In this document: piece by piece, positions 18,441 to 28,874 of the stretch
Position numbering within the stretch: position 1 is the stretch's first letter
Layout: every line of letters starts with the position of its first letter
Position numbers and translations under genes: made by a program
Source: Caulobacter mirabilis
GTDB lineage: Bacteria > Pseudomonadota > Alphaproteobacteria > Caulobacterales > Caulobacteraceae
Reading direction: 5' to 3'
Length of the DNA stretch: 64,000 nt
Assembly (NCBI RefSeq): GCF_002749615.1
Contig: NZ_CP024201.1
Location: 124,001 to 188,000, forward strand
Notes under the pieces: generated by a model
The model's input: only the letters and a program-made list of their open reading frames with translations
Database searches by the model: none
What the model was told of the DNA's origin: nothing

Positions 18441-18728
18441 GTGTCCTTCCACGTCTACATCGTCGCCAGTCGGCGGAACGGGACGCTTTACATCGGGTCC
18501 ACTGATAACCTCGCGCGACGGGTCTGGGAACATCGGGAGAAGCTCAGGCCGGGCTTCACCAGCCGATATGGTGTCGGAATTCTGGTCTGGTGTCGGGTCT
18601 GCGATACGCGGGAAGCGGCCAAAGACCTGGAGCGGCGCATGAAGGAGTGGCGACGATCCTGGAAACTTCGGCTGATCGAAGAGAGCAATCCCGACTGGCT
18701 CGATCTTTATGAGACGCTCAACCAGTAG
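18441..18728 (+). CDS. GIY-YIG nuclease superfamily protein (UPF0213-like)
   Basis: 95 residues, starting at GTG 18441. The GIY-YIG signature is split as VYIVASRRNGTLYIGSTDNLARRVWEHRE, with the catalytic Arg in ARRVWEH and a Glu in AAKDLERRMKEW, near where the family's metal-binding Glu is expected. The family is small single-domain nucleases of unclear role, common in alphaproteobacteria. The start lacks a well spaced ribosome-binding site. It is flanked on both sides by copies of one dispersed repeat (18325-18397 and 18743-18766), which may reflect acquisition as a unit. Confidence 0.85.
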   Translation: MSFHVYIVASRRNGTLYIGSTDNLARRVWEHREKLRPGFTSRYGVGILVWCRVCDTREAAKDLERRMKEWRRSWKLRLIEESNPDWLDLYETLNQ

Positions 18729-18742
18729 GCGTCGCGGCCAAG

Positions 18743-18766
18743 CTGGGTCCTGGCCTTCGCCGGGAC
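18743..18766. repeat. CCCGGCGAAGGCCGGG-type repeat, inverted copy
   Basis: CTGGGTCC...GGCCTTCGCCGGGAC, the reverse complement of the unit at 18325-18348 with one change. It lies 14 nt after the GIY-YIG stop. Confidence 0.7.
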
Positions 18767-18784
18767 GATCGGAACAAGAAAAAA

Positions 18785-18808
18785 GGCGCCGGAGTTTCCT
18801 CCGGCGCC
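18785..18808. terminator. Bidirectional Rho-independent terminator (infB / GIY-YIG gene)
   Basis: A perfect 10-bp stem GGCGCCGGAG with TTTC loop, a T-run after it on the plus strand (CTTTTCG) and a longer one on the minus strand (TTTTTTCTTG). It lies between the convergent GIY-YIG gene and infB. Confidence 0.85.
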
Positions 18809-18834
18809 CTTTTCGTTTGGACGGAAGCTGAGCC

Positions 18835-21800
18835 CTACAGGCTGCGCTTCACTTCCTCGACGGTGAAGCACTCGATCGTGTCGCCCTCGCGGATGTCCTG
18901 GAAGCCGGCGAAGTGCATGCCGCATTCCTGGCCGGCGTTGACCTCGTTGACCTCGTCCTTGAAGCGCTTGAGCGTCTGCAGAGTGCCCAGTTCCAGGACC
19001 ACGACGCCGTCGCGCACGATCCGGACCTTGGCGCCCTTGCGGACCACGCCCTCGGTGACGCGCGAACCGGCGATCTTGCCGACCTTGGAGATGTCGAAGA
19101 CCTGCAGGACTTCGGCGTTGCCCAGGAAGGTTTCGCGCTGGATCGGCGCCAGCATGCCCGAGAGCACGCCTTTGATGTCGTCGATCAGGTCGTAGATGAT
19201 CGAGTAGTAGCGGATCTCGACGCCTTCGCGCTCGGCCATGGCCCGCGCCTGGGCCGAGGCCCGGACGTTGAAGCCGATGATCGGCGCGCCGGCGCCCTTG
19301 GCCAGCTGGACGTCGCTTTCGCTGATCGCGCCGGCGCCGGACAGGATGATCCGCGCGCGGACCTCGTCGGTGGCCAGCTTGTCCAGCGAGCCGACGATGG
19401 CTTCGACCGAACCCTGCACGTCGCCCTTGATGACCAGCGGCAGCTCGCTGACCTTCTTGGCCGAGAGCTTGGCCATCATGTCGGTCAGCGACACGCCGGC
19501 CGCGGCGCCGCCGACGGCCGCCTTGTCGCGCTTCACGCGCTGGCGGTAGTCGGTCAGCTCACGGGCGCGGGCGTCGTTCTCGACGACGGCGAAGGCGTCG
19601 CCCGGCGACGGCGCGCCGTCGAGGCCGAGGATCTCGACCGGGGTCGAGGGACCGGCTTCGGTCAGCTGCTCGTCGCGCTCGTTCAGCAGGGCGCGGACGC
19701 GGCCGAATTGGGCCCCGGCCACGACGATGTCGCCGCGCTTCAGGGTGCCGCGCTTGACCAGGACGGTGGCGACGGCGCCGCGGCCCTTGTCCAGCTTGGC
19801 TTCGATGACCACGCCCTCGGCCGTACGGTCGGGGTTGGCCTTCAGGTCCATGAGTTCGGCCTGCAGCTGGATGCGCTCGATGAGCTCGTCCAGGCCCAGC
19901 TTCTCCTTGGCCGAGACCTCGACCGTCTGGATGTCGCCGCCCAGGCTTTCCGCGACCAGCTCGTGCTGGAGCAGCTCGTTGATCACGCGGGTGGAGTCGG
20001 CGCCCGGCTTGTCGATCTTGTTGATCGCCACGATGATCGGAACGCCCGCCGCCTTGGCGTGCTGGATCGCTTCCGCCGTCTGCGGCTTCACGCCGTCGTC
20101 GGCCGCCACCACCAGCACCACGATGTCGGTGATGTTGGCGCCGCGGGCGCGCATGGCGCTGAACGCCGCGTGGCCCGGGGTGTCGAGGAAGGTGATCCGA
20201 CCGCCGTCCTGCAGGCGAACCTGATAGGCGCCGATGTGCTGGGTGATGCCGCCGGCTTCGCCCTTGACCACGTCGGTGGAGCGCAGGGCGTCCAGCAGCG
20301 AGGTCTTGCCGTGGTCGACGTGGCCCATGATGGTCACGACCGGCGGGCGGACTTCCAGGTGATCGTCGTGGTCGTCGGCGGCCAGGAAGCCTTCTTCGAC
20401 GTCGGCGTCGGAAACGCGACGCACGGTGTGGCCGAATTCGGTGGCCACCAGCTCAGCGGTGTCGTTGTCGATGACGTCGTTGATCTTCAGCATCACGCCC
20501 TGACGCATCAGGAACTTGATGATGTCGACGCCGCGGACGGCCATCCGGTTGGACAGCTCCTGCACGGTGATGACGTCCGGAATGACGACTTCGCGGGCGA
20601 CGCGGGCCTGTTCAGCCCCGCCGCGGCGCTTTTCCTTCTCGCGTTCGCGGGCGCGGCGGACCGAGGCCAGCGAGCGCATGCGCTCGGCGGCGCCCTCGTC
20701 ATCGCCGGCCAGCACCTGGATGGTCAGGCGACCTTCGCGGCGCTTGGGTTCGCCCTTGGTGCGCGAGACGGCCTTGCCGGGCGCGGCGCCCTTGCGGCGA
20801 TCGTCATCCTCGTCCGGACGGCGGTCGAGCAGCGCGCCGCCGGGGCGCGGAGCCGAGCGGGTGGCGCGCTGGATCTCGGGCGTCGCCGGGGCGGCGGGCT
20901 GACCCGGGCGCGGACCGCGCGGACCGCCGGGGCGGTCGCCGGTGCGCGGCGCGGGCTTCGGGGCCAGGGCCGAGTAGCGGACGGTCTCGCCGCCGGCGCG
21001 TTGCGGACGATCACCCTGCGGACGATCGCCGTCGCGCGGCGGACGGGCGCCTTGATAGCCAGGGCGGTCGCCCTGCGGACGATCGCCTTGGGGACGGTCG
21101 CCGTGCGGCCGGTCGCCGTGGGGACGGGGCGGACGATCGCCCTGCGGACGCGGCGCGCGCTGGCCATAGGGATTGCCGCCGCCGCCTTCGCGCGGGGCGC
21201 GCTGGCCGTAGGGGTTGCCCCCTTGCGGCCGGTCCCCGCGGTCGCCGCCCTGAGGACGGTCCGGGCGGTAGGTGGTGGTGGTCGGGCGGTCGTCGCGGCG
21301 CTCGCGAGACGGCTCGTAGGTGCGGGTCTGGTTCGTCGCGGCGGCCTGGGGCTGAGCCGGAGCCGAGGGCTGCGGAGCCGGAGACGGCGCCTGAGCGGTC
21401 GGTTGCACGGGCTGAGCCGGAGCGGCGGGAGCGGGCGTCGGCGCAGGAGCCGGGGCGGGCGCGGGAGCCTTGGCGGCTTCCGCGGCGGCGGCTGCGGCGC
21501 GGGCGGCGGCCTGTTCGGCCGCCTGACGGCGCGCGGCTTCGTCAGCCGCGGCGCGCTGCTGCGCGGCCTGGCGCTCCTGAGCCTCGCGCGCGGCGTTGAT
21601 GGCGCTCTGACGCGCGCGCATCTCTTCCGGCGACAGGTTGCCCGAGGGATCGATCGGCCCGGACGACGCCGGACGCGGGGCGTCCCGGCGCGGCTCGAAG
21701 GTCGACCGCTTCTCGGCGTTCGAGGGACCGGCCAGATTGGTCGAGCCGCCCGGCGCATGCGTGCGAGCGCGTTTCGTCTCGACCACCACCGTCTTCGACC

Positions 21801-21915
21801 GGCCGTGGCTGAAGCTTTGCTTGACCACGCCCGCGCTCACCGAACCCGCGCGCGGCTTCAGGGTGAGGGAGGGCCTGGAGGTGTTCGGCCGGCCGTTGTC
21901 GTTCTCGTCGCTCAT
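18835..21915 (-). CDS. infB: Translation initiation factor IF-2
   Basis: A 1026-residue GTPase that brings initiator tRNA to the 30S P site. An alphaproteobacteria-type N-terminus ([29 protein letters not shown]) precedes a long disordered segment to about residue 350, rich in Ala/Pro/Gln and then in tandem QGDRP and GDRPHGD units. The conserved core begins with the IF2N-like domain ([23 protein letters not shown]). The G domain follows, with G1 GHVDHGKT near residue 528, G3 DTPGHAAF and G4 NKID, and then domains II to IV. Start ATG 21915 has no rival. Third gene after nusA and ylxR. Confidence 0.97.
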   Translation of the reverse strand: MSDENDNGRPNTSRPSLTLKPRAGSVSAGVVKQSFSHGRSKTVVVETKRARTHAPGGSTNLAGPSNAEKRSTFEPRRDAPRPASSGPIDPSGNLSPEEMRARQSAINAAREAQERQAAQQRAAADEAARRQAAEQAAARAAAAAAEAAKAPAPAPAPAPTPAPAAPAQPVQPTAQAPSPAPQPSAPAQPQAAATNQTRTYEPSRERRDDRPTTTTYRPDRPQGGDRGDRPQGGNPYGQRAPREGGGGNPYGQRAPRPQGDRPPRPHGDRPHGDRPQGDRPQGDRPGYQGARPPRDGDRPQGDRPQRAGGETVRYSALAPKPAPRTGDRPGGPRGPRPGQPAAPATPEIQRATRSAPRPGGALLDRRPDEDDDRRKGAAPGKAVSRTKGEPKRREGRLTIQVLAGDDEGAAERMRSLASVRRAREREKEKRRGGAEQARVAREVVIPDVITVQELSNRMAVRGVDIIKFLMRQGVMLKINDVIDNDTAELVATEFGHTVRRVSDADVEEGFLAADDHDDHLEVRPPVVTIMGHVDHGKTSLLDALRSTDVVKGEAGGITQHIGAYQVRLQDGGRITFLDTPGHAAFSAMRARGANITDIVVLVVAADDGVKPQTAEAIQHAKAAGVPIIVAINKIDKPGADSTRVINELLQHELVAESLGGDIQTVEVSAKEKLGLDELIERIQLQAELMDLKANPDRTAEGVVIEAKLDKGRGAVATVLVKRGTLKRGDIVVAGAQFGRVRALLNERDEQLTEAGPSTPVEILGLDGAPSPGDAFAVVENDARARELTDYRQRVKRDKAAVGGAAAGVSLTDMMAKLSAKKVSELPLVIKGDVQGSVEAIVGSLDKLATDEVRARIILSGAGAISESDVQLAKGAGAPIIGFNVRASAQARAMAEREGVEIRYYSIIYDLIDDIKGVLSGMLAPIQRETFLGNAEVLQVFDISKVGKIAGSRVTEGVVRKGAKVRIVRDGVVVLELGTLQTLKRFKDEVNEVNAGQECGMHFAGFQDIREGDTIECFTVEEVKRSL
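20990..21255 (-). repeat. Tandem short repeats inside infB
   Basis: Degenerate 9-15 nt units around CGATCGTCCGCAGGG and GACCGTCCCC encode [10 protein letters not shown]-type repeats in the disordered N-terminal part of IF-2. Two longer NPYGQRAP units also recur. These are in-frame protein repeats, not a CRISPR array. Confidence 0.7.
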
Positions 21916-22004
21916 GCGTCTCGCTTAACTCACAGCCGGCGGATCCGGCTTCAAACGTCTTTAGTCCAAACCGCGAAGGGACCGTGGCGGTCCCGCCCGG
22001 CCCG

Positions 22005-22649
22005 TTACGTATCCTCGCGCCAACTCTCGGGGAGAAGCGGACGAAAGCCCGACAGCTTCTGGGCGTCCGACGACCAGCTCTGGGAGGCTCGCCCCGCAAG
22101 GAACGCGGTGTGTATCACATTCTCGCCCCCCAAGGCCAAACCCAATTCCTCCGAGGAGAAAACGCCGAACAGGCGCGGGGGCGAAGGGGACGTCCGGGTC
22201 GCCGACAGAAGCTTGCGGCGGCCGTCTGCGGCGCCGTCGGACGCCTCGACCAGCCAGGCCGCCTTGCCGCCGCGGACCGCGGCCAGGACCTTTTCAAAGC
22301 CCGAGGTAAGGTCTCCGCCGCGCCGCGCAAGGCCCAGGCCGTCGAGAAGCCGCTTTTTCAGCAGGCTTTCGACCAGATCGGGCAGGTCCGGAGCGGCCGA
22401 GAGCTTGGCCTTGGCGGAGCGGGAGAAGAGCCCCTTCTTGACCGCCGTCTCCACGCTGGCGCGGTCGGCGGCCACCCACAGGCCCCGGCCCGGCAGCTTG
22501 CGCGCCAGGTCAGGCGTGACCGAGCCGTCCGGTCCGGCGACGAACCGGATCAGCTGGTCTTCGCTCATCACCTGCCCCGAGACGATGTCCCGGCGCTGGC
22601 GTGAGGCTTCCCCGTGGGTCCTGGGGGTAAGGGTCGGAGGGGCGTTCAT
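22005..22649 (-). CDS. ylxR: YlxR/DUF448 RNA-binding protein with C-terminal L7Ae-like domain
   Basis: 214 residues. The N-terminal YlxR domain shows RQRRDIVSGQVMSEDQLIRFVAGPDGSVTPDLARKLPGRGLWV; the family's GRGxW motif is present (PGRGLWV). The C-terminal half (FEKVLAAVRGGKAAWLVEASDGAADGRRKLLSA ... GVFSSEELGLALGGENVIHTAFL) has the layout of ribosomal L7Ae/L30e-like domains, a fusion common in alphaproteobacteria. It lies between nusA (27 nt) and infB (89 nt), the conserved place for this gene. It probably binds RNA in transcription or ribosome assembly. Confidence 0.88.
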   Translation of the reverse strand: MNAPPTLTPRTHGEASRQRRDIVSGQVMSEDQLIRFVAGPDGSVTPDLARKLPGRGLWVAADRASVETAVKKGLFSRSAKAKLSAAPDLPDLVESLLKKRLLDGLGLARRGGDLTSGFEKVLAAVRGGKAAWLVEASDGAADGRRKLLSATRTSPSPPRLFGVFSSEELGLALGGENVIHTAFLAGRASQSWSSDAQKLSGFRPLLPESWREDT

Positions 22650-22676
22650 CTGAAACCGCCCTCGCGAAAGACGCCC

Positions 22677-24353
22677 TTAGGCGTCTCGCGCCTCGCCTTC
22701 CGCAACGGCCAGGTCGTAGTCCTCGGGGTTGTCGATGCCGTCCTCGGCCTCGCCCTCGAACGCGTCCTCGACATACTCCGGCTCCGGCGGGGCCTCGACC
22801 CAACCCATCACCACACGGGCGCGCATGATCAGGGTCTCGGCGTCATCCGGCGACAGGTTGAAGGACTCCAGGATGCCCGGTTCGCGCACGCGCTCGCCGT
22901 CCTTGGTCTCGAACCAGCCGCGCAGATCGTCCGGGATCAGGCCGGCGAGATCCTCGACGGACTTCACGTCTCCCTCGCCCAGGGCCACGGCCATCGGCAG
23001 GGTGACGCCCTCGATCTCCAGCACGGCGTCCTCGACGCCCAGCTCGCGGCGCTTGGCGTCCTGCTCGGCGGCTTCCTTCTCCAGGAACTCGCGGGCGCGG
23101 GTCTGCAGCTCGTCGGCGGTGTCCTCGTCGAAGCCTTCGATGGCCGCGATCTCATGCGGCTCGACGTAGGCGACGTCCTCGACCGACACGAAGCCTTCGG
23201 TGGCCAGCAGCTGGGCGATGACTTCGTCGACGTCCAGGGCCTCCTGGAACAGGGCGGTGGTCTCGGCGAACTGGCGCTGACGGCGCTCGCTCTCCTGGGA
23301 CTCGGTCATGATGTCGATCTGCCAGCCGGTCAGCTGCGAGGCGAGGCGGACGTTCTGGCCGCGGCGGCCGATGGCCAGCGACAGCTGCTCGTCCGGCACC
23401 ACCACTTCGACGCGCTCGTCTTCCTCGTCCATGACGACCTTGGAGACTTCGGCCGGGGCCAGGGCGTTGACGATGAAGGTCGCCTCGTCCGGGTTCCACT
23501 GGATGATGTCGATCTTCTCGCCCTGCAGCTCGGCCACGACCGCCTGCACCCGCGAACCGCGCATGCCGACGCAGGCGCCGACCGGGTCGATCGAGCTGTC
23601 GTTGGACATCACGGCCATCTTGGCGCGGCTGCCCGGGTCGCGGGCCACGGCGCGGATCTCGATGACGCCGTCGTAGACTTCCGGCACTTCCTGCGCGAAC
23701 AGCTTGGCCATGAAGCCGCCGTGGGCGCGGCTCAGCATGATCTGCGGGCCTTTGGTCTCGCGGCGGACGTCGTAGATGTAGCAGCGGATCCGGTCGCTGA
23801 TGTTGAAGTTCTCGCGCGGGATCGACTGGTCGCGGCGCATGATGCCTTCGCCGCGGCCCAGGTCGACGATGACGTTGCCGTATTCGACGCGCTTGACCGT
23901 GCCGTTGACGATCTCGCCGACGCGATCCTTGTATTCTTCGTACTGACGCTCGCGCTCGGCTTCGCGGACCTTTCCGGTCACCACCTGGCGGGCCATCTGG
24001 GTCTGCACGCGACCGAACTCGAACGGCGGCAGCTCCTCCTCGGTCACCTGGCCGACGAAGGCGTCGCGGTCGAGGGCCTTGGCGTCGCTCAGGCGGATCT
24101 TGCCCAGCGTGGTTTCGTCCAGCTCGGCGTCGTCCGGCACGACTTCGATGAAGCGCTTGATGGTGGTTTCGCCGGTGCGCGCGTCGATGTGCACGCGGAT
24201 ATCGTGCTCGGCGCCGTAGCGGCTGCGGGCGGCCTTCTGGATCGCTTCCTCGATGGAGGCGATCACGATCTCCTTCTCGATGCCCTTTTCGCGGGCGACC
24301 GCGTCAGCGATCTGCAGGAGTTCGAGCCGGTTGGCGGAAATGCCGGTGGCCAT
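22677..24353 (-). CDS. nusA: Transcription termination/antitermination factor NusA
   Basis: 558 residues. The N-terminal RNA polymerase-binding domain contains [35 protein letters not shown]. An S1 domain follows ([27 protein letters not shown]), then KH1/KH2 with [26 protein letters not shown] and [22 protein letters not shown]. The acidic C-terminal extension includes helix-hairpin-helix-like repeats ([39 protein letters not shown]), as in many alphaproteobacteria. Starts at ATG 24353, 9 nt after rimP. Confidence 0.97.
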   Translation of the reverse strand: MATGISANRLELLQIADAVAREKGIEKEIVIASIEEAIQKAARSRYGAEHDIRVHIDARTGETTIKRFIEVVPDDAELDETTLGKIRLSDAKALDRDAFVGQVTEEELPPFEFGRVQTQMARQVVTGKVREAERERQYEEYKDRVGEIVNGTVKRVEYGNVIVDLGRGEGIMRRDQSIPRENFNISDRIRCYIYDVRRETKGPQIMLSRAHGGFMAKLFAQEVPEVYDGVIEIRAVARDPGSRAKMAVMSNDSSIDPVGACVGMRGSRVQAVVAELQGEKIDIIQWNPDEATFIVNALAPAEVSKVVMDEEDERVEVVVPDEQLSLAIGRRGQNVRLASQLTGWQIDIMTESQESERRQRQFAETTALFQEALDVDEVIAQLLATEGFVSVEDVAYVEPHEIAAIEGFDEDTADELQTRAREFLEKEAAEQDAKRRELGVEDAVLEIEGVTLPMAVALGEGDVKSVEDLAGLIPDDLRGWFETKDGERVREPGILESFNLSPDDAETLIMRARVVMGWVEAPPEPEYVEDAFEGEAEDGIDNPEDYDLAVAEGEARDA

Positions 24354-24362
24354 GGGTCGGTC

Positions 24363-24896
24363 CTACTCTTCTTCGGATTGGATGCGGGCGGCGCGTTCGT
24401 CCGCTCCGTGTTTCATCAGGCGATCGTTGAGGACCAGCTTGGCCTCGAGGATCCAGTCAAACGGAATGTAGAGGGTGGTCTCGTCCTCGCCCTCGACGTT
24501 GATCCCGACTTGGCCGTCTTCCGTTCCGGCGAGCTCGCCGCGGAAGCGCTTGCGGTTCTCGGCCAGGCGATCCAGCTCGATGCGGGCTTCGAACCCTTCC
24601 CAGGTGTCGAAGTCCTTCAGGCGGGTCAGCGGCCGGTCGATGCCGGGGCTGGAGACTTCCAGAGTGTATTCGCCGGCGATCGGGTCGGCGGCGTCCATCA
24701 CCTCGGAAATGGCGCGCGAGAGGATGGCGCAGCCTTCGACGGTCATGTCGCCTTCCGGCGTCTCGGCCATGATCTGAAGGCGACGGCTTTCCTTACCCGC
24801 CATCAGACGAAGGCGGACGATCTCGTAGCCGGCGGCGTCGGCCACCGGATCCAGCAGTTCGAGCAGTCGGGCGTCTTCCGCCGTCCTAGCGCGCAT
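24363..24896 (-). CDS. rimP: Ribosome maturation factor RimP
   Basis: A 177-residue 30S assembly factor, first gene of rimP-nusA-ylxR-infB. Landmarks are [22 protein letters not shown] at the N-terminus, [37 protein letters not shown] (the family signature LEVSSPGxDRPL), and an SH3-like C-terminal part. ATG 24896 is chosen because an upstream in-frame ATG would lie inside a terminator hairpin. The visible ribosome-binding site is weak. An oddity is the terminator-like hairpin ending only 10 nt before this ATG. Confidence 0.95.
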   Translation of the reverse strand: MRARTAEDARLLELLDPVADAAGYEIVRLRLMAGKESRRLQIMAETPEGDMTVEGCAILSRAISEVMDAADPIAGEYTLEVSSPGIDRPLTRLKDFDTWEGFEARIELDRLAENRKRFRGELAGTEDGQVGINVEGEDETTLYIPFDWILEAKLVLNDRLMKHGADERAARIQSEEE

Positions 24897-24906
24897 TCTC
24901 AAACCC

Positions 24907-24938
24907 AAACAAAAAGCGGCGACCCGGGGGCCGCCGCT
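24907..24938 (-). terminator. Terminator-like hairpin in the rimP leader
   Basis: AGCGGCG...CGCCGCT stem, with additional GC pairing inside, followed on the minus strand by TTTTTGTTTGGG. It lies 50 nt after the histidine kinase stop and 10 nt before the rimP ATG, leaving no room for a promoter between hairpin and gene. It either ends the kinase transcript or acts as an attenuator of the rimP-nusA-infB operon. Confidence 0.65.
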
Positions 24939-24976
24939 CGAAAGCGCCATCCAGCGCGATCAAACGATGTAGGAGC

Positions 24977-25005
24977 AATATAGCCGGTCAGGACGCGCTA
25001 TGGAA
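24977..25005 (-). promoter_or_regulatory. Candidate sigma-70 promoter for rimP-nusA-infB
   Basis: A -10 hexamer TATATT (24982-24977, minus strand) with a weak -35 TTCCAT 17 nt upstream. Transcription from here would carry the hairpin at 24938-24907 in a leader of about 70 nt. The -35 matches the consensus poorly. Confidence 0.35.
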
Positions 25006-26067
25006 GAGGGACGAGGGCGCGGGCAGTTCGGCGGCCACGACCAGCCCCGGACGGGCGTCTGCAAGGCGAAAGCCGCCGCCCAGTTCCTGCAGGCGAAGCC
25101 GCATGCCCTGCAGGCCGGCCCCGCCGGCTTCCGAACCGTCGGCCAGCCCGGCGCCGTAGTCGCGGACGGTCATCCGGACCAGGCCGTGGTCGACCGCCAG
25201 CGCGACCTCCGCCCGGCGGCTTCCGGAGTGGCGGTGGACGTTGTCGAGCGCCTCCTGCGCCATCCGGTAGAGGGCGATCTCCATGGCGGCGGAGAGCCGT
25301 GGGAAGGGCGTCTCGATGTCCAGCGTCACGGCGACGCCGGTCCGTCGCGAGAAGCCGCCGGCGTACTGACGCAGGGCCGCGGCCAGGCCCAGAGGCTCCA
25401 GCATGGGCGGGTGCAACAGGTAGGACAGCGTGCGCAGCTCGACGATCGCCGCCGACAGCACGTTGGCGGCCTCGGCCAGGGGGCCGGTCGCCGGATCGCC
25501 GTCGTTGGCGGCGAAGCGCCCCAGCATCAGTCGCGCGGCGGTCAGCTGCTGGGCGACGCCGTCGTGCAGCTCGCGGCCGATCCGGCGGCGCTCGGCGTCC
25601 TCGGCCAGCAGCAGGCCCGCGGCGATCTCCCGCAGCCCGCGCTCGGCCTCGCGGCGGGCGGTGACATCGTCGTGGAGGATCATCACGCAGGGGGCGGGCA
25701 GGCCGGGCGGCTCCAGCCGCAGGGCGGACAGCCGACCCCAGGCCGCTCCGGCCGGCGACGGGCATTCGTATTCGTGCCGGAAGGGGCCGGGCGCGCCGGC
25801 CAGCAGGGCGCGCAGTCCAGCGGCGACGGCGGCGCCGTCGGGATGGCGAGCGGTCTCGCAGATCTCAAGGTAGTTCCGCCCGACGCCATGAGCGGGGTCG
25901 GCCAGACCGTTCTCCTCGCCGAAGCGTCGCCAGGCGGCGTTCACCGCGATGATATCGCCGACGCTGTCGATCAGAGCGACGCACGAGGGCAGGGCGTCGA
26001 GCGTCGCCTGGTAGAAGGCCGGGACGGCGGAAGGGTTCGGTTCGGGGAGGGCGGCGGAGGGGGCCAC
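24988..26067 (-). CDS. PAS-domain sensor histidine kinase of the NarL/DegS (HisKA_3) class
   Basis: 359 residues, soluble, starting at GTG 26067 with AGGAG upstream. A PAS domain (about 18-130; LPSCVALIDSVGDIIAVNAAWRRFGEENG, later VMILHDDVTARREAE) precedes the HisKA_3 dimerisation helix with the phospho-acceptor in ERRRIGRELHDGVAQQLTAARL. The ATPase domain has an N-box (ALYRMAQEALDNVHRHSGSRRA) and G-box residues (GAGLADGSEAGGAGLQGMRLRL). No response regulator is adjacent, so it is an orphan kinase here. The input signal is unknown; PAS suggests redox, light or ligand sensing. Confidence 0.9.
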   Translation of the reverse strand: MAPSAALPEPNPSAVPAFYQATLDALPSCVALIDSVGDIIAVNAAWRRFGEENGLADPAHGVGRNYLEICETARHPDGAAVAAGLRALLAGAPGPFRHEYECPSPAGAAWGRLSALRLEPPGLPAPCVMILHDDVTARREAERGLREIAAGLLLAEDAERRRIGRELHDGVAQQLTAARLMLGRFAANDGDPATGPLAEAANVLSAAIVELRTLSYLLHPPMLEPLGLAAALRQYAGGFSRRTGVAVTLDIETPFPRLSAAMEIALYRMAQEALDNVHRHSGSRRAEVALAVDHGLVRMTVRDYGAGLADGSEAGGAGLQGMRLRLQELGGGFRLADARPGLVVAAELPAPSSLFHSAS

Positions 26068-26216
26068 GCCGTGTCTCCTGAGGGCGGACGAGATCGGTCG
26101 GGCGCGGGGTGCGCCTCTGCTAGATCGTCGTTTCCGAGAGTCATCGCCATCAGGCTGTTCCCGCGAGGCGGGATCAGGGTTTCACCCGGGAGGCGAACCT
26201 CACCCGCGCCGGAGGC

Positions 26217-26909
26217 TCAGGCCGCAACCGCCACGACGTCGAGGAACACCGGCGCGCAGTCGCCCAGCCGCTTCTCCTCATAGCGGGTCGTCAGGTGGTC
26301 GGCGGGCGGCGTCCGCCAATCGTCCGCTCGCTCGGCGGGCCAGTCGAACAGGCCGCCGCCGAGCAGGCGTTCCAGGGTCCAGTCGGCGTAGGCGGCCCAG
26401 TCCGTCGCGAAGCGCAGCCGTCCGCCGGGCTTCAGCACTCGATGCAGCGCGGCCAGGAACTCGGTCTGGACGATGCGCCGCTTGTGGTGGCGCGCCTTGG
26501 GCCAGGGGTCGGGAAACAGGATGAAGATGCGGTCCAGGCAGCCGTCCGGCAGGCGGTCGACCACGTCGCGGGCGTCGCCCTGGTGGACGCGCAGGTTGGT
26601 CAGCCCCCGCTCTTCGACATGGCGCAGGGCGCTGGCGACCCCGTTCAGGAAGGGCTCGACGCCCATGATCAGCAGCCCGGGATCGCGCTCGGCCTGGCCG
26701 GCCATGTGCTCCCCGCCGCCGAAGCCGATCTCCAGCCAGATTTCGCGAGCGTCGGGCTTGAGGTCGCGCGGATCGAACGGCCCGGCCGGCAGGTCGACCT
26801 GGGGCGCCAGGGTGTCGAGCAGCGCCGCCTGCCGCGCCTTGATCGGGCGCGACTTGATCCGGCCATAGCTGCGCAGGGCGCCGTGGGGCTGCTGGGGGTT
26901 CACGGTCAT
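26217..26909 (-). CDS. trmB: tRNA (guanine-N7-)-methyltransferase
   Basis: 230 residues. The SAM-binding motif I is EIWLEIGFGGGEHMAGQA, and the diagnostic TrmB segment is DRIFILFPDPWPKARHHKRRIV. The C-terminal signature is RTPPADHLTTRYEEKRL. Start at ATG 26909 (MTVNPQQPHGALRSYGRIK). No ribosome-binding site precedes it, but TATAGA lies 7 nt upstream, which would give a leaderless mRNA starting at the AUG. Upstream of that is a REPIN-like doublet. Confidence 0.95.
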   Translation of the reverse strand: MTVNPQQPHGALRSYGRIKSRPIKARQAALLDTLAPQVDLPAGPFDPRDLKPDAREIWLEIGFGGGEHMAGQAERDPGLLIMGVEPFLNGVASALRHVEERGLTNLRVHQGDARDVVDRLPDGCLDRIFILFPDPWPKARHHKRRIVQTEFLAALHRVLKPGGRLRFATDWAAYADWTLERLLGGGLFDWPAERADDWRTPPADHLTTRYEEKRLGDCAPVFLDVVAVAA

Positions 26910-26930
26910 GGGGCGGTCTATAACAGAAAA

Positions 26931-27005
26931 GGGGACATGCACTTCAGTGCGTGTCCCCTCCCGAAGATTGATGGGGACAGGCGCCGCTTGGCGGAGCATG
27001 TCCCC
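26931..27005. repeat. Doublet of GGGGACA palindromes (REPIN-like)
   Basis: Two palindromes, 26931-26958 and 26973-27005, each bounded by GGGGACA and TGTCCCC and separated by 14 nt. They belong to the same family as those at 7564 and 8726-8811. They fill almost the whole gap between metK and trmB. Confidence 0.75.
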
Positions 27006-27013
27006 GATCTGGA

Positions 27014-28255
<1,242 letters not shown>

Positions 28256-28294
28256 TGCGGCGTAGACGCCCCCCAGGGGCGAGGCCCGGAACAT

Positions 28295-28310
28295 ATAAAG
28301 ACATCTTTAT
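28295..28310. promoter_or_regulatory. Palindromic operator upstream of metK
   Basis: ATAAAGA-CA-TCTTTAT, perfect 7-bp arms with a 2-nt spacer, with flanking ACAT/ATGT extending the symmetry. It lies 40 nt upstream of the metK ATG. Methionine-cycle genes of proteobacteria are often controlled by SahR/SamR-type ArsR-family repressors that bind such AT-rich palindromes; assigning that regulator here is inference. Confidence 0.5.
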
Positions 28311-28344
28311 GTCGGCAAGCGGCTGTGTGTGCGCGCGAACGAAA

Positions 28345-28373
28345 ACGGGCGGCCCCTCGCGGCGGCCGCCCGT
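28345..28373 (-). terminator. Rho-independent terminator after the XRE regulator gene
   Basis: ACGGGCGGCC...GGCCGCCCGT, a perfect 10-bp stem with a 9-nt loop, followed by TTTCG on the minus strand. It separates the XRE gene from metK. Confidence 0.75.
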
Positions 28374-28400
28374 CTCATGGCTTCTGCGCGAGGTCCGCGC

Positions 28401-28841
28401 CTACTCGGCGTCGCCTTCGCCGTCCTCTTCCTCGGCCATCGAGCGGACGAGATCGAGGATGCGGCGACGGACGCGGCCGCGCTTGATCTTGGGGAACAGC
28501 GCCGCCAGCTCCAGTCCTTCCGGGGTCATCAGGAAGTCATGGATGAAGGGCTCGGCGCCGCTGTCCGAAACGCCTTCGGCGCGCGCCGTGGACGGATCGA
28601 CGAGGCCGTCGAAGAAGTAGGCGATCGAGGTCTGAAGAGACTTGGCGATCTCATACAGCTTGGAAGCGCTGACGCGGTTGGCGCCGCGTTCGTACTTCTG
28701 CACCTGCTGGAAGGTCAGGCCCAGGTCGTCGGCCAGCCGCTCCTGCGAAACTCCGAGGAGTTTCCGGCGCATGCGAATGCGTCCGCCGACGTGAAGATCG
28801 ACGGGATTGGGGGAGCGGTCCGTTTCGGTGGTGGTCGTCAT
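28401..28841 (-). CDS. XRE-family transcriptional regulator
   Basis: 146 residues. A helix-turn-helix domain (about 17-72; HVGGRIRMRRKLLGVSQERLADDLGLTFQQVQKYERGANRVSASKLYEIAKSL) is followed by a linker and a basic-then-acidic C-terminal helix (FPKIKRGRVRRRILDLVRSMAEEEDGEGDAE). This is the single-domain type found near metK in Caulobacter and rhizobia, where such regulators act in cell-cycle, stress or symbiosis control. It lies between lnt and metK. Its target is not evident. Confidence 0.9.
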   Translation of the reverse strand: MTTTTETDRSPNPVDLHVGGRIRMRRKLLGVSQERLADDLGLTFQQVQKYERGANRVSASKLYEIAKSLQTSIAYFFDGLVDPSTARAEGVSDSGAEPFIHDFLMTPEGLELAALFPKIKRGRVRRRILDLVRSMAEEEDGEGDAE

Positions 28842-28874
28842 GGGCGCCTAGTCAGGGAAAACAGCGGTTTCTCT

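Noticed and set aside
20990..21255. Possible CRISPR-like array
   Set aside because: The repeats are short, degenerate, without regular spacers, and translate in frame as QGDRP units within IF-2.
18913..22653. A 1246-codon open frame on the plus strand opposite infB and ylxR
   Set aside because: It is antisense to unmistakable IF-2 and YlxR. It arises from the very high GC content and lack of stops in that register; no family signature.
28256..28330. SAM riboswitch upstream of metK
   Set aside because: The leader is short and dominated by a DNA palindrome; I could not draw a SAM-I, SAM-II or SAM-V fold.
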